A stretch of 64,000 nucleotides of DNA from Acanthosepion lycidas (Eukaryota > Mollusca > Cephalopoda > Sepiida > Sepiidae): the NCBI GenBank assembly GCA_963932145.1, contig OZ010599.1:45856065-45920064 (forward strand), given 5' to 3'. The translations under genes and the position numbers were made by a program. Below are positions 54,004 through 64,000 of this stretch, one piece after another; the stretch's first letter is position 1; each line of letters begins with the position of its first letter. Below the pieces are notes generated by a model. It was not told where the DNA came from. It ran no database searches and was given only the letters and a program-made list of their open reading frames with translations.

Positions 54004-54560
54004 TTTTTAATCATTTCACCCCAAGTAAGGCAATAATGCCACTAAGACACAAAGGGGTTACTTGGAGTGAAAAAGAGAATGAGAAGACTTTAGTGAGGAG
54101 AAAGCACAATAAAAGAACAGGTTCAGAAAGGCATAAGATCATGATTGGTGTTACATTTAAAATTTTGAAGATTGCAGGTAGCAGGGAAGTAAGAAATCTG
54201 AAGAGAGTTCCACAGGTGAGAAGTATGAGAAAAGAAACTAGGAGAATAAAACTTATAATTACATCTAGTTAGTTCAACAGTAAACTAGGCGAGACCTAGT
54301 TGCCAATCTAGTAGCACGTTTAAATTCATGCAGTCGAGTTAGCAAGGAGGAAAGCTCATCAGAACAACTGCCTTGAAAATTTTTCATAGAAAAGACAGAG
54401 AGAAGTATTAGAAAAATGACAGAAATTGAGAAACTAGATCAGGATCGATTACATTACAGACTCTTCTTGGGATTTTGTCAAGAATCTAGAGACGCACAGC
54501 AGGAGCACCAGACTAGATAAGTCAGCAATATTCAATGCATGGACAAATGGTAGATTTATA
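54004..54560 (-). pseudogene. LINE family A, 3' end of ORF and 3' UTR
   Basis: The plus strand starts TTTTTTAATCATTTCACCCC, AAGTAAGGCAATAATGCCAC, the reverse of the family A tail. The minus strand then encodes decayed C-terminal blocks (CNVIDPDLVSQF near 54,440 and WNSLQISYFPATCNLQNF near 54,160-54,210). Confidence 0.65.
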
Positions 54561-55580
54561 AGTGTACAAGATGTTTAACAGTGTTATATTTTTCAGGTTG
54601 AATCGATTTCATGATCTTGTACAGGCTTTCACTCTGCACATTTATTTGAATATTATACCATGTTACTGTGATTTTTACAAACTTTTTCACTCTGTTCATC
54701 AGTAGCCTGTGCACACACCATTTCAAAGCCAGTATCAACCTGAGGAATTGTCCCACACCCTACTCAATAAAACCTCAGTCCTACCACACATTTTTATTGA
54801 CTTGTTAACCTCAATGATGTTGTACATAAAAACAGTTTTTATATATAATTGAAGAATTGTACAAAACAACCAGCCATTAAACTAGACTTTTCTAAGTATC
54901 TTGAGCCTTATAGTAGACTAAGCAAAGTTAAATATCTATAAAGAACATTTTTTAGAGTACTTACAAAGTTTTATACAAAATTTGTTTTCATTTGAAATAT
55001 CACAATATATTTTTTTTTAGTTTTAAGAGTGTAAGACATTCAAACAGGTTTTATTACATTTGCCTGAAATATCTTTCCAATCAACATTTTATCCTAAATC
55101 AAAATCGCTTAAAAAGAAATTCATAATCTTTTTGTTTTTTTGTTAAAGTACATTAACCCATTTCTAGTCATCACCAAAATGTTAATTTTAGCAAAGTTAC
55201 AAGCGAGAAAAATTTTGATTAATTCATGAAAAAGTTATAAATTTTTAATTAAAATGTATGTATATCAAATTTAAGTGATATCATGTTTAGAATAGTTAGG
55301 GATATGAATTTATTTTTTTAAATAAGCCATCAGGAGGCACATAATTTGACAGAATCTTGATATTGTTAAAAAAAAATTAAATTTTCTCCTACATGGAGAA
55401 AAACATTTTGTTTAATGCAATTATTTCTTATATATAAATAGCTTCAAGTACCTTGAGTCTTTCTTTACAATTTGTATTATATTTTTTTTTACTAGTACTT
55501 TTCCAATATTAATAGTTATAATGTGGTCTCTTGTGATGTGTTGCTCAATCTAAGTACAACTTTTGACTGAGTCATTCATT
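54561..55580. other. AT-rich non-coding DNA
   Basis: No feature recognised. Confidence 0.4.
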
Positions 55581-55582
55581 TT

Positions 55583-55985
55583 TACAGCTTTTGTAGGTTA
55601 TTTAAAACAAAAATATATTTTTAGGTTGTAAGAATAATTCTTTTGTTTTTGTTTTCTATTAACCAATTTTTGAAGATGATAATTTTCAGATACAAGTCTT
55701 ACTATTTAACTCATAGATTATAGAGAAGAGATGGATTCATACCTTTCCCAAGGATATTTGCATGTAAATGAATGTAACAGACATGACTGGAATTTAAAAC
55801 TCTGCTCTCCAACTTATTGTGAGACATTATCTATTTCACCACCTGATGAATCCAAGCTTAAAGTATCTGGTATTCCCAAGTAGTCACCCATCTAGGTAAT
55901 GACTAGGCTCTATGTTGCTCAAATTTGGTGATCATACAAGAACCTGTGTTAATGTGATATGGCCATAAACACTAAGTTTTGATCC
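55583..55985 (-). repeat. Chimeric 5S rRNA-tRNA SINE, copy 3
   Basis: On the minus strand: GTGTTTATGGCCATATCACA, TGTATGATCACCAAATTTGA, then AGATGGGTGACTACTTGGGA and ATACCAGATAC, the 5S C box and 3' end. GGTGGTGAAATAGATAATGT (A-box-like) and GAGTTTTAAATTCCAG (B-box-like) follow. The tail matches copies 1 and 2. This copy keeps the clearest 5S 3' part. Confidence 0.82.
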
Positions 55986-56154
55986 AGCAAAAGAATGTGG
56001 TGGCCATGTGATCAACATAAGAATTTAATGTCTTTTGCTTATTAGTGTTGGAGATACAATCTCTCAATGGATATGAGAATAATAAACTTTATTGTTTTTA
56101 CATGTCAGTGACTTTTGACATGTGATGATAAGGTTAGATGCAAGTTTTTCTTCT

Positions 56155-56172
56155 TTTTTTTTTTTTTTTTTT
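56155..56172. repeat. Poly-T tract
   Basis: An 18-base T run. Confidence 0.85.
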
Positions 56173-56507
56173 ATAAATAATACATTGTATGTATTTATTA
56201 AATGATGTATATTTATGGATTATGTCGGGCATAACAGCAAAATTATCCAAATCATTTAAACACAAAATTGTCCATTTGCTAGATTAAGCTTTGAACATTT
56301 GTATCTTAGAAGTGATTAAAGATATCTTAATGGATTTCTCCAAGGTTTTTATAACACTATTGGACTACTTTGAACAATAACAATGTACAATTACTCTCCC
56401 AGCTTAACAGAAGAATCATGTTGAAATCGATCATAAATGAAAATGACATGTTCATCAATAATTAATCATAGTTAAGGATCAGAAGCTCATGAAGGATTGA
56501 AATTTAG

Positions 56508-56509
<2 letters not shown>
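56173..56509. other. AT-rich non-coding DNA
   Basis: Nothing recognised. Confidence 0.4.

Positions 56510-56570
<61 letters not shown>
56510..56570. repeat. (AT)n microsatellite
   Basis: About 30 units abutting the transposase relic. Confidence 0.95.
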
Positions 56571-56573
<3 letters not shown>

Positions 56574-57075
56574 GATCATTTTTCAACTTATTCAAGATGA
56601 TCTTTGCTCTCCCTAATCTTCTAAATTTCTGTCCTGGAGCAACAAGGTGCTTCACAGGTTTCACATACAATATCATTTTCAAGTCCTTTTTCACTACTCT
56701 TTGAACTGTCATAGGTGAAACTCCTCTCTTATGTGCCAAACATCTTATGGATTGAGTTGGATCTTTTCTAATTGATCTCTTTACCTCTAAGTTGAAATGG
56801 TGATCCCTCTTCCTGTTGTGATCTCCTGATTCAGTTTTACTCTCTACTGTTCCCTCTTTTTAAAACTTATTCACTGTTCTCTTGATGATTCTTGAATGGA
56901 CTTTGAAGATGAAAGCCAGAGTATGAATGTTGTTACCATTACTGAAGACCTGAATGATCTTTTTCCTCTTACCATTGCTCAAGTGGGAAGACAGTGAGGC
57001 TGACACAAAACCTCTCCTCTTTCTCACTGAATAACTCAAAAGGTTTTTCAGCAATTCTTATGACAAATGTTGTTA
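56571..57075 (-). pseudogene. Tc1/mariner-like transposase, N-terminal DNA-binding half
   Basis: From about 56,960 the minus strand reads IIQVFSNGNNIHTLAFIF and KVHSRIIKRTVNKF (first helix-turn-helix). In the next frame come KRSIRKDPTQSI-like, then LAHKRGVSPMTVQRVVKKDL, KMILYVKPVKHL and RRLGRAKIILNKLKND (second helix-turn-helix and linker). This matches the MA...VSxxTxxRxVKEDL pattern also seen at 22.5 kb. The catalytic domain is gone, replaced by the AT repeat. Confidence 0.75.
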
Positions 57076-57435
57076 AGCTGGCTAAACATCTTATCTGAAA
57101 ACCTGAAAAAAAGAAACTCAATTAGTTTAGTGTTTTTTTTTTAGATATTAAATATTTTGGGGCATGGACAATTACGCTGTAACATGATTTGGACAATTTT
57201 GCTGTTACATCTGGTATATTTAATGGAATTTTCATCTTGTTTATGAGTAGGATGCAATTCAATAAAATAATTTGATGTTCTTATCAGGATTGTTGTTTAT
57301 GCTATTTTTTCTAAAAGTCTTTTAAACTAATCTTGTTTGCTCATTAATGATATGGTTTGGAAAACTTGTTAATATTTAAATTATAAAGAATGGGGTAACG
57401 AAATTTATGTAAACAATAAATTAGTTTAACATGCT
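57076..57435. other. AT-rich non-coding DNA
   Basis: Nothing recognised. Confidence 0.4.
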
Positions 57436-57439
57436 TGAT

Positions 57440-57665
57440 CATGAGCATATATCACTGTGGATATTCACTGAGAAAGATATAGAATAAACTAGAACTTCTA
57501 CTGGCAACAAACCACTTGCATATGAATACAAAATAAAGTAAGTAAATATACAAGAATAGAAAGGGATCTAAACCAAGGACATGTCTTCCTACTAAACTTA
57601 TTCAACTTACAGTGAGCTGATTCTGAGAAAATTCCTACCAGGATTCATTATTGGTGTTCAAAATC
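57440..57665 (+). pseudogene. LINE family B reverse transcriptase fragment
   Basis: The pieces YWQQTTCIxIQNK, then GHVFLLNLFNLQ (expected GCVLSPxLFNLY), and an in-frame relic of ILREI...GFIIGG match the region just before the YADD box, as in the copy at 36.95-37.15 kb. It ends at the R1 repeat. Confidence 0.6.
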
Positions 57666-57682
57666 TTAACAAGCAAGTATTG

Positions 57683-58128
57683 GTTTGGTTTATTTTGTTT
57701 TACAGCATATCAACCATATTTAATACTGACAAAATCTTTAGGATAGGTTCATATGAATAGAATATGTATTCTCTGTAAGAGAAATTCGATTGATCAGGTT
57801 TCACTGATGTATTTTTGTAAAGAAGATTTTTTTTTTTGAAAGTCAAATATATTGCTTGTATTTTTTTTTTTTTTCAAAAATGTATTGTTGGTAATAATAT
57901 TTTTTCAATACTGTATTGCTGGTATTTTCTCTATAAAAACCTATTTTTACACTTTCATAGTGTTTTGACCCCAGTTTGGGGGTTAACTATTTGTAGCTGG
58001 GTTCCTAATAGGTGCTACCACCCTAGGTCAGGGTGAACCTGGAAACACCAGCAATTAAGAGGTGGTTCCATGTGCCTCAAAACCTCTTGATCATAAGCCT
58101 TGCTGCCAGATGTAGTTTATTGTCATAC
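57683..58128 (+). repeat. Dispersed repeat R1, copy 3
   Basis: TTTTACAGCATATCAACCAT, the ATTGCTGGTA-type internal units at 57,850-57,940, AGCTGGGTTCCTAATAGG, TGCTACCACCC and CCTTGCTGCCAGATGTAG. It carries the same internal unit structure as copy 1. Confidence 0.7.
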
Positions 58129-58177
58129 TCAGGATGCCTCATTGCGGGAGGGGGGGTCTTATGTCAGAGAATAAGAA

Positions 58178-58460
58178 AATATATATCTCTGTTACAAGTT
58201 GAATTGTGTAAAGAAGAAGAAAGAAAAAAGAAAACCAGAGAGAGGAAGAAAGTGTATATCCCTGTTGCAGTTGAATCATGTATGAAACTGAACAGAATCA
58301 TGTATGAAACTACAGAAGAAGAAAGAAAGAAAGAAAAAAGAAAACCAGAGAGAGGAAGAAAGTGTATATCTCTGTTACAGCCGGACAGTGTGTGAAATCA
58401 TTTTTGTATCAAGAAAAGGAAAGAAAAGAGGAAACATGAGAGAGAAAAGAAAGGACAATG
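58178..58460. repeat. Three imperfect tandem units, purine-rich
   Basis: TATATCTCTGTTACA or TATATCCCTGTTGCAG starts each unit (58,190, 58,256, 58,366). Each ends in GAAAGAAAAAAGAAAACCAG, AGAGAGGAAGAAAGTG or a diverged form. Unit lengths differ through internal indels. Confidence 0.75.
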
Positions 58461-58499
58461 ATAAAAAAAAGAGAACTGAATATAAAGATAAGTAATCAT

Positions 58500-59060
58500 A
58501 TATTTTGGACCCGTGTTAGAAAGATACACATACATCCATAAATATTATGTTCTTACAAACACCTTTCCACATGTCAAAATAATAATTGTAACTCCTATCC
58601 CATCTCTTTTGTGTATGCGTTGATTTCTGCATTCGTAGTAATTCATACTTATATTTTTGTTCGTTCGGGTTCAGTCGAATCCATTTAGATTTAGGCAAAT
58701 TTTGATATCCCAACGTAAGTCTTGAGATCTGGTCGTCGGATGTTTTCACTCATGCTTATATTTTCTTTTATTTTAATATTTTGTATATATGTACATATTA
58801 AAGTTCTTATATCAAAATTCACTACGCCTTATCGTTCATCCTTGAATTGTGGATCAGTATTCGTGTTGAAACCGAAGCGAACCTAGGAAAAGATTACTGT
58901 TCGATTATCCTAATCGAACAGTGGTCTTTAAAATATTTTTTTGTTTACTAATTGTCCATTGTCATGATCTGAGAGCGATAGCCTGTATCTCTCCACAGGT
59001 GTGATAATGTATATATCTTCTGGTCGGCGTATGATCGCCTTATAAACCCATTCGTCGACT
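58500..59060. mobile_element. CpG-richer block, candidate LTR or element fragment
   Basis: Unlike its surroundings it has many CpG steps (GTTCGTTCGGGTTCAGTCGA, ACGCCTTATCGTTC, CGAAGCGAACC, GGTCGGCGTATGATCGCC). A TATA-like and polyadenylation-like stretch lies at 58,780-58,800. CTGTTCGATT/AATCGAACAG (58,885-58,922) is a small hairpin. No protein motif is firm; a retrotransposon LTR is one possibility. Confidence 0.35.
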
Positions 59061-59125
59061 AGGGCACATGACAATAGGAAATTGCGGAGAGCCATGATTG
59101 CCAATGTCTTGAAGGACATGGGAGA
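59061..59125 (+). pseudogene. LINE family B extreme 3' fragment
   Basis: GACAATAGGAAATTGCGGAG, AGCCATGATTGCCAATGTC, TTGAAGGACATGGG encodes the DRKLRRAMIANVLKD end seen at 37.86 and 53.72 kb. Confidence 0.6.
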
Positions 59126-59773
59126 ATCAAGAGTTTATAGATGATTTTTTTGATATAGTGAAATAGTAAATGAATATTAAAGTCAACTAAGACATCAAAG
59201 GGATTTTGTTATTAATAGTAAGTTTATAAGTGTAAAATGGAGTCTTCTCTTTTCATCAAGGTTGATCATCAAACATAGATTTGATAAAAATTTTGTTTTC
59301 AAAGTGAGCCATGTAGAAATTACGTAAGGTAGGACTAAGATATAACCCCATATCTATATTGGCAGTCTGTGTTCAGATGTTACCATGTTGGTCATAGAAA
59401 GGTGGTTATGTAGTATAGAACACTTTATATTGAATTGTTGGTTTAATATCAGTTGGGAAAGAAAACTGTTCATATATATTTCACATCATTATATCTAATA
59501 GTTTAAAATACAGAATGCATTAACTTTCAACAATGATAAAATAAAAGGGGGACATTATTAGGTTTATGAAAGTGCAATATTTTAAGAAATTATCATAATT
59601 TACACAACCATATAAATTAAAATTTGTTCTGTTTATAGTAGAAGAGTGCTTAATATCGGCAACAGAACATTCACAGAGACAGTGCAGACATAGGGATCAA
59701 CACTGCACAGTAACTCAATTTCAAACCTGAACTGAAGCTTGCATTGACGTATGAAATGGATAATTGCGGTTTG

Positions 59774-59774
<1 letters not shown>
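59126..59774. other. AT-rich non-coding DNA
   Basis: Nothing recognised. Confidence 0.4.
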
Positions 59775-59816
<42 letters not shown>

Positions 59817-59822
59817 TTGTGT
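59775..59822. repeat. (AT)n(GT)n microsatellite
   Basis: About 17 AT units then a short interrupted GT run. Confidence 0.95.
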
Positions 59823-59872
59823 GTGCATGAAAGAGTGGGTGAGAGAAAATGAGTGAACCAGTGAATGAGGAG

Positions 59873-60350
59873 ATGCTCTGAAAGTAATGTCTCCTACATA
59901 TTTCTCTAGAAACTACACCAGATGCAGGAAATAACGATGTTATTGGACAGAGTAAGTTTTCAGTTACAAGACACTAGTTTACCATTGCTGGATATATATT
60001 TTCCAGCAATGAACAAGAGCCTGTGCAGGGTTTTCCCACCCAGAACATCTCTATCACCACAGCTAAAACATTATTCACAACAACAGTGCACACATCCATT
60101 GTTTGGTCTCTCTAAATGTTCAGCAAGCATTGATAAATGCATTTTTTCTGCATGTAGGAATTCAATGATACACTTCAACTTCCTATGCACATCATGCTTG
60201 GCATCATTTTCCAACACCGCTGCCAGCTATAACAAAACTCATAGAAATTTGGCATTATTGGTGGTATGAAGGTTCAACCTTCATACCACCAACATCCACC
60301 ACTGATTTTGTGGGTCAACATAATAGAAGAATTTATTCTTAGAGTGACCC
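59873..60350 (-). pseudogene. Mariner-type element with N-terminal transposase remnant
   Basis: The left end GCTCTGAAAGTAATGTCTCC resembles a common mariner-type terminus. On the minus strand DVHRKLKCIIEFLHAEKMHL matches the first helix-turn-helix of mariner transposases (xxIKFLxAEGxxxxEIHxRL). Frameshifted DQTMDVCT and CSGDRDVLGGK-like pieces follow the usual order. The catalytic domain is missing; this is an internally deleted copy. Confidence 0.6.
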
Positions 60351-60812
60351 TCATAATCGTTACTTTTAGCTCAACATTATATGGTTCAACTTTTAAAGAA
60401 CATCTGAGAAATAACACTTTTCTTTGAGTCATTAGAGACACTTGGATTGTGTCAAGTCAGGTTTCATTTTTGACGAAATGTACATTTTCATGAAAATAAA
60501 ATTAAAAAATATATAATGCTGGAGTTTTGTTTATAGACTTTTGTATCTGGACTATTATTGAATAATTGCAATTAGGTTGACTTGCAACAATAAAGAATCC
60601 AAAATTCAATTTAAAAGTTATTAAGATAAATTAATATAATATTATCAGCATACATTACTAATGAAAACACAAGAATCTCTTACATAATATTACATTTTAT
60701 TTTACTCTGGATTTCAATTACTGTCAGACGGTCTGTGTACAGCTCTGGAGTCTCCTCTGAATATGGATTCATGTCAATGTAAGAAACTGTCTTTCTCTCT
60801 GGAATGGGTGTT
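60351..60812. other. AT-rich non-coding DNA
   Basis: Nothing recognised. Confidence 0.4.
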
Positions 60813-60816
60813 TATA

Positions 60817-60926
60817 CAGGGTGTGGCAAAAATACCTCCCACATAATGGTATGACATTAGTGGCAATGGGGACTTCATCTAGCTAATGTCTTACCATTTT
60901 GTAGGAGGTATTTCTACCATAACCTG
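60817..60926. mobile_element. 110-bp MITE with TA duplication
   Basis: CAGGGTGTGGCAAAAATACC ... GGTATTTCTACCATAACCTG form inverted repeats of about 46 bases, continuing through CATAATGGTATGACATTAG / CTAATGTCTTACCATTTTG. TA flanks both ends. The CAGGGTGT tip resembles the element at 27,228-27,811. Confidence 0.8.
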
Positions 60927-61795
60927 TATATCTAAATCTATCATACAGTTCTTTTGCATGCATGCCCATCCATCAACTGGAGCAGTTATTGATATCAGGT
61001 GAATCTTATGGATCATCACCTGCAGCTGGGAGTTCATCACTCAAGTCAACCCCACACCTGACTTCTTGGAAGGACAGCAAGTGCAAACTCTTTTCTGGCA
61101 TGATCAGAGATAATCTAACTACATACTAAATGAGCAAAGTAAATGGTCTGTGACATTATGTGGGTGTAAAAAATTTCTAATAAACAGTTAAGATGTTTCC
61201 TGTAAAATTATTCATGTTCAGCACTTTTGTTAAAATTAGGTCAATATATTATTTTAATAATTTAAAGGAATCAATGCAAAAAGCATTAAAAGAAATTAAA
61301 TACTTTCTCTCATTAAGAACAGGGATGATTCTACATTAATATATTTGCTATGACAGTTTGTAAGTGTTTTCATTTAATGTATATACCATTCCATATTTAA
61401 TCAAATAAGTTGTTTAAAAGAGATTAAGAAAATAATGGTCAATAATGAACACTGAAAAACAATAATGATAGTTCTCAATAATCAATGTACTTTCTTTGAA
61501 GATATGCAAACTGTTAATAATCCAGTAATAGTAACCTGTTTATAATCCAGCAGTAATAACCTGTTTACAACATTAAATTTAATCAAGGGTTCTGTATCCC
61601 ATAAGGTCTGTTCAGTCTTCTTAAGCTCTTTTCCATTAACCTTCAAGAGAATCCCAGAGACATTGTTCTTAATTGCATGTTTATTAAAAGTATAAAAACC
61701 AATTCAACTTGAAAGAAAATAAAAATAGAAAAACTTCATTAGCCAATTTTAAAAAAGAGGAATAAGATTCAAAGAGACATTCTTATTTGCAATTA
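60927..61795. other. AT-rich non-coding DNA
   Basis: A short direct repeat (AATCCAG-AGTAATA-ACCTGTTTA, about 61,519-61,567) is the only structure seen. Confidence 0.4.
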
Positions 61796-61891
61796 TTAGG
61801 TTGGTGCAAAAATAATGACGTAATAATGTCGTTTTTTGACATTACGTCAAAAAAACAACATTATTACGTCATTATTTTTGCACCAACCTAA
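61796..61891. mobile_element. Mini-mariner MM3, 96 bp
   Basis: TTAGGTTGGTGCAAAAATAA ... TTATTTTTGCACCAACCTAA with the inner arms TGACGTAATAATGTCGTTTT / AAAAACAACATTATTACGTCA. The whole element is close to a perfect palindrome. Same family as MM1 and MM2. Confidence 0.85.
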
Positions 61892-62555
61892 TTTTCATTG
61901 AACAAAAGATGTAGGTAAGGTTTGTTAACCCTCTCAAAGCAATGTTTCAAATAGGTGGGAATTGGGACAATTGAGAAAACAAAATTACAGTTAAGAAGAA
62001 AAAATGAATTTTAATTTTATGAAGACAAAGCAGTCAGTCATTAACATAAAAATAAAACAAAAGGCTAAAGAAAATATATGGAAGTGGGGAAATTTAAAGA
62101 CCAAACAATCAATTCACTATGGTGCAATTGTTAGAATTGGATTTTATTTATATTTGAACAAAGATATCTTTCAAAACATAATCGGATCAGAAAATGTATA
62201 CCAAATAGAAAACAAAAATTGAAATAGATGAGAAAATTTTTAAGTTTCAAGATCCAATTAATAACTGGAAGCTAGATTTGACACTTTTTGGCTTAAAAAT
62301 AAAAAAATTACCTTGACTAAAATAAATGATGACAAATAGTAAAACAATAATTGTTAATATTGAGTGTAACAATAAGTCAAGAAATTAATTATTTGTAAAT
62401 CTATTACTACAGTTTTATATAACTAAATTGTATAATCTACTTTTCTATTTAACTCTATAAAAGATACATATTCAGATATTGATATATAAAAAAAAAAAAT
62501 TGAAGTTTCTTTTTATATTTAAAGATTTGGCAATAAATAAACAAATTGAAGTTCC
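61892..62555. other. AT-rich non-coding DNA
   Basis: Nothing recognised. Confidence 0.4.
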
Positions 62556-62559
62556 TATT

Positions 62560-62950
62560 GGATGCAGAAATGTTTTGACCATTTTGCCCTTTCACTTTCT
62601 TTTGGTGGTATTATAACTAAGAGTTCAATCTCTGCAATGGGTAGTTAAGACTTTGACTCTGTGGAAACAGGATTAGCAATAACCGAGTAGTTATTTTAAA
62701 AACTGGATCGGATATCCCTACATATGGACAGTGGAATAAGAACAATCTAACTTCCACCCATAGATTAAATAAAAGATTCACTTCAAACTTCTCTGAAGGT
62801 TACATGGATCAACAAGTACCTGAAAAGAGCAGGAGGCCATAACAGCCAAAAAGTTGTGATAATAACAAAAATGAGGACATTTAATCTGACTGTGAATAAC
62901 ATAAATAATGATAATTTCTCACCCCTAGAAATTCAGACAGAAAGATAAAG
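62560..62950 (+). repeat. SINE family S2, copy with decayed head
   Basis: TAACTAAGAGTTCAATCTCTGC is a B-box-like relic. The body (CCATAGATTAAATAAAAGAT) and tail (CAGCCAAAAAGTTGTGATAA, AAAAATGAGGACA, CCTAGAAATTCAGAC) match the copies at 5.5 and 7.2 kb in order. Confidence 0.55.
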
Positions 62951-63540
62951 AAACTTTTTAAAAAATAACTGAAAGTCGATATATAATGAATAAATCATCA
63001 GAAATAGATATTAGAGAGGTGAGAAATTAAGAAAAAAAAAGAAAGCAATTATTATTCATTTGGGATGATTAAGTCACACATTTGCACACTTGAATAGGTT
63101 AGGAGATCTGCAACAGAATCAATTTGCTTCATTTGTTAGAAGTAAAAGTATAACAAAGTCAGAAGACTGCAAAGTGAATACATTTTCTTTGCATAGTTTA
63201 AAACTTCTTTTAATGAAATATGTCAGTTACTATCTTAGATATCAGAATTACTTCCAAACATTGGATATTTGAAAAAAAAAAAAAAAAAAATACACTCAAG
63301 ATTTTTTTTGTAATTATATTTATACTAAGCAGAACATTGGCAAGAAATTAGACAATGCCAAAATATATACATAAAAAAAATCTAAAAGCTAGTTGAGTAA
63401 AAGTTAAAAATTTAAACTTGAAGATATATAACAGTAAACAATTTGAAATAGTATTTACATCTTACAAACAAAACTGGTATTTTTCATGCAACATACTTGG
63501 ATACTGCCTGTTCTTAATCTTTACACAAGAAAAAAAAAAT
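62951..63540. other. AT-rich non-coding DNA
   Basis: A poly-A tract lies at about 63,271-63,289; nothing else. Confidence 0.4.
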
Positions 63541-63941
63541 TACCATAATTCCTCCATGTAAATACCTATTTATTTCTAAAAAATAATGAGCAAAATTAGG
63601 GGTACATATTATGTACAACTGCAAAAAAATCTTTTAAAAAAATTGCCATTTCATAGGTTAATTTCAGGTGTGAAAGGACTACTCACCACAAATATACAAC
63701 AATTTACACTAACATTATCATAAAACTAAATTAGAATAAAATTATTCTATGTTTAAAAACATATTTTTAATAAAAGTAGGAAACACTGGCCATAATGAAG
63801 TTGGAGAGGTACAATTTTTAGGGTTTGATTACCAAACAAGGGGTGAATATTATGCATGAGTAGAAGCATTTTCCCCACATTTTTGGCACAATTTTAGGGG
63901 TGTGTATTATGGATGAAGGCATATTATACATGAGGAATTAT

Positions 63942-63946
<5 letters not shown>
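63541..63946. mobile_element. ~405-bp element with terminal inverted repeats
   Basis: TACCATAATTCCTCCATGTA at the left and TACATGAGGAATTATGGTA at the right are inverted. Inside, AATTAGGGGTACATATTATG and TTTTAGGGGTGTGTATTATG are repeated. No transposase. Confidence 0.6.

Positions 63947-63972
<26 letters not shown>
63945..63972. repeat. Poly-A tract
   Basis: A 28-base A run at the right edge of the window. Confidence 0.9.
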
Positions 63973-63975
<3 letters not shown>

Positions 63976-63980
63976 CTTGC

Positions 63981-64000
63981 CTTCTAAACTATTAAAGCTG
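63981..64000 (-). other. Possible end of a preceding exon with a GC donor (weak)
   Basis: On the minus strand the last 20 bases of the window read into AGAAG followed by GCAAGTGA, which fits the AG|GCAAGT consensus of GC-AG introns. Read in the phase required by the PALS1 exon (one leftover base), it gives S-F-N-S-L-E with no stop and joins to V-P-E-I-N. Twenty bases are too few to exclude chance, and a match to this 8-mer is expected about once in a window this size. Confidence 0.18.

Noticed and set aside
58033..58395. A 120-residue plus frame rich in K, R and E
   Set aside because: Spans repeat R1 and the purine-rich tandem units; the charged composition reflects GAA/AGA repeats.
59922..60269. 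A 115-residue plus-strand frame
   Set aside because: The opposite strand carries mariner transposase similarity in order, so this frame is its shadow.

Overview
The window is a strongly AT-rich piece of a large, repeat-laden animal nuclear genome. The sequence suggests a mollusc, most likely a cephalopod such as an octopus. The grounds are many decayed LINE, Tc1/mariner and SINE copies, microsatellites throughout, an intron-rich layout, and one exon of a conserved animal polarity gene. The species call is inference; a genome alignment would settle it. No bacterial-style operon, CRISPR array or functional RNA gene is visible.

The only convincing host gene sequence is one 1,023-base internal exon on the minus strand (18,873-19,895). 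It encodes the N-terminal regulatory part of PALS1/MPP5 (Drosophila Stardust), with the two conserved segments ECR1 and ECR2, a proline-rich stretch and a charged coiled coil. It has a consensus donor and acceptor. The L27, PDZ, SH3 and guanylate-kinase domains were not found, so the rest of the gene probably lies outside the window and most of the window is probably its flanking introns. A possible preceding exon with a GC-type donor sits at the very right edge (about 63,981-64,000), but this is weak.

Layout. 0-8 kb: a broken Penelope-like element, then tRNA-derived SINEs in inverted pairs and a foldback element. 8-17.5 kb: LINE 3' fragments, a dead mariner, a possible hAT end, foldback elements and a LINE with a zinc-finger tail. 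18.8-19.9 kb: the PALS1 exon. 21-28.9 kb: LINE fragments, a Tc1/mariner copy split by a LINE insertion, two more transposase relics, a 5S-tRNA SINE and a LINE end. 31-35 kb: LINE, a second 5S-tRNA SINE and a dense cluster of microsatellites and palindromic miniature elements. 36.5-42.3 kb: LINE fragments and a mini-mariner. 43.0-46.9 kb: a Ty3/gypsy-type LTR retrotransposon with both LTRs and a 5-bp target duplication, its genes broken. 47-54.6 kb: microsatellite-bearing repeats and a LINE copy containing a perfect 36-bp minisatellite. 55.5-64 kb: a third 5S-tRNA SINE, two mariner relics, a CpG-richer block, a 110-bp MITE, a 96-bp palindromic mini-mariner, a SINE and a terminal-inverted-repeat element.

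None of the mobile-element genes looks intact, so the window works as intronic DNA shaped by successive insertions. The most interesting items are the chimeric 5S-tRNA SINE family, the miniature mariners with MADE1-like ends, the perfect 36-bp tandem array inside a dead LINE, and the symmetric-phase PALS1 exon.
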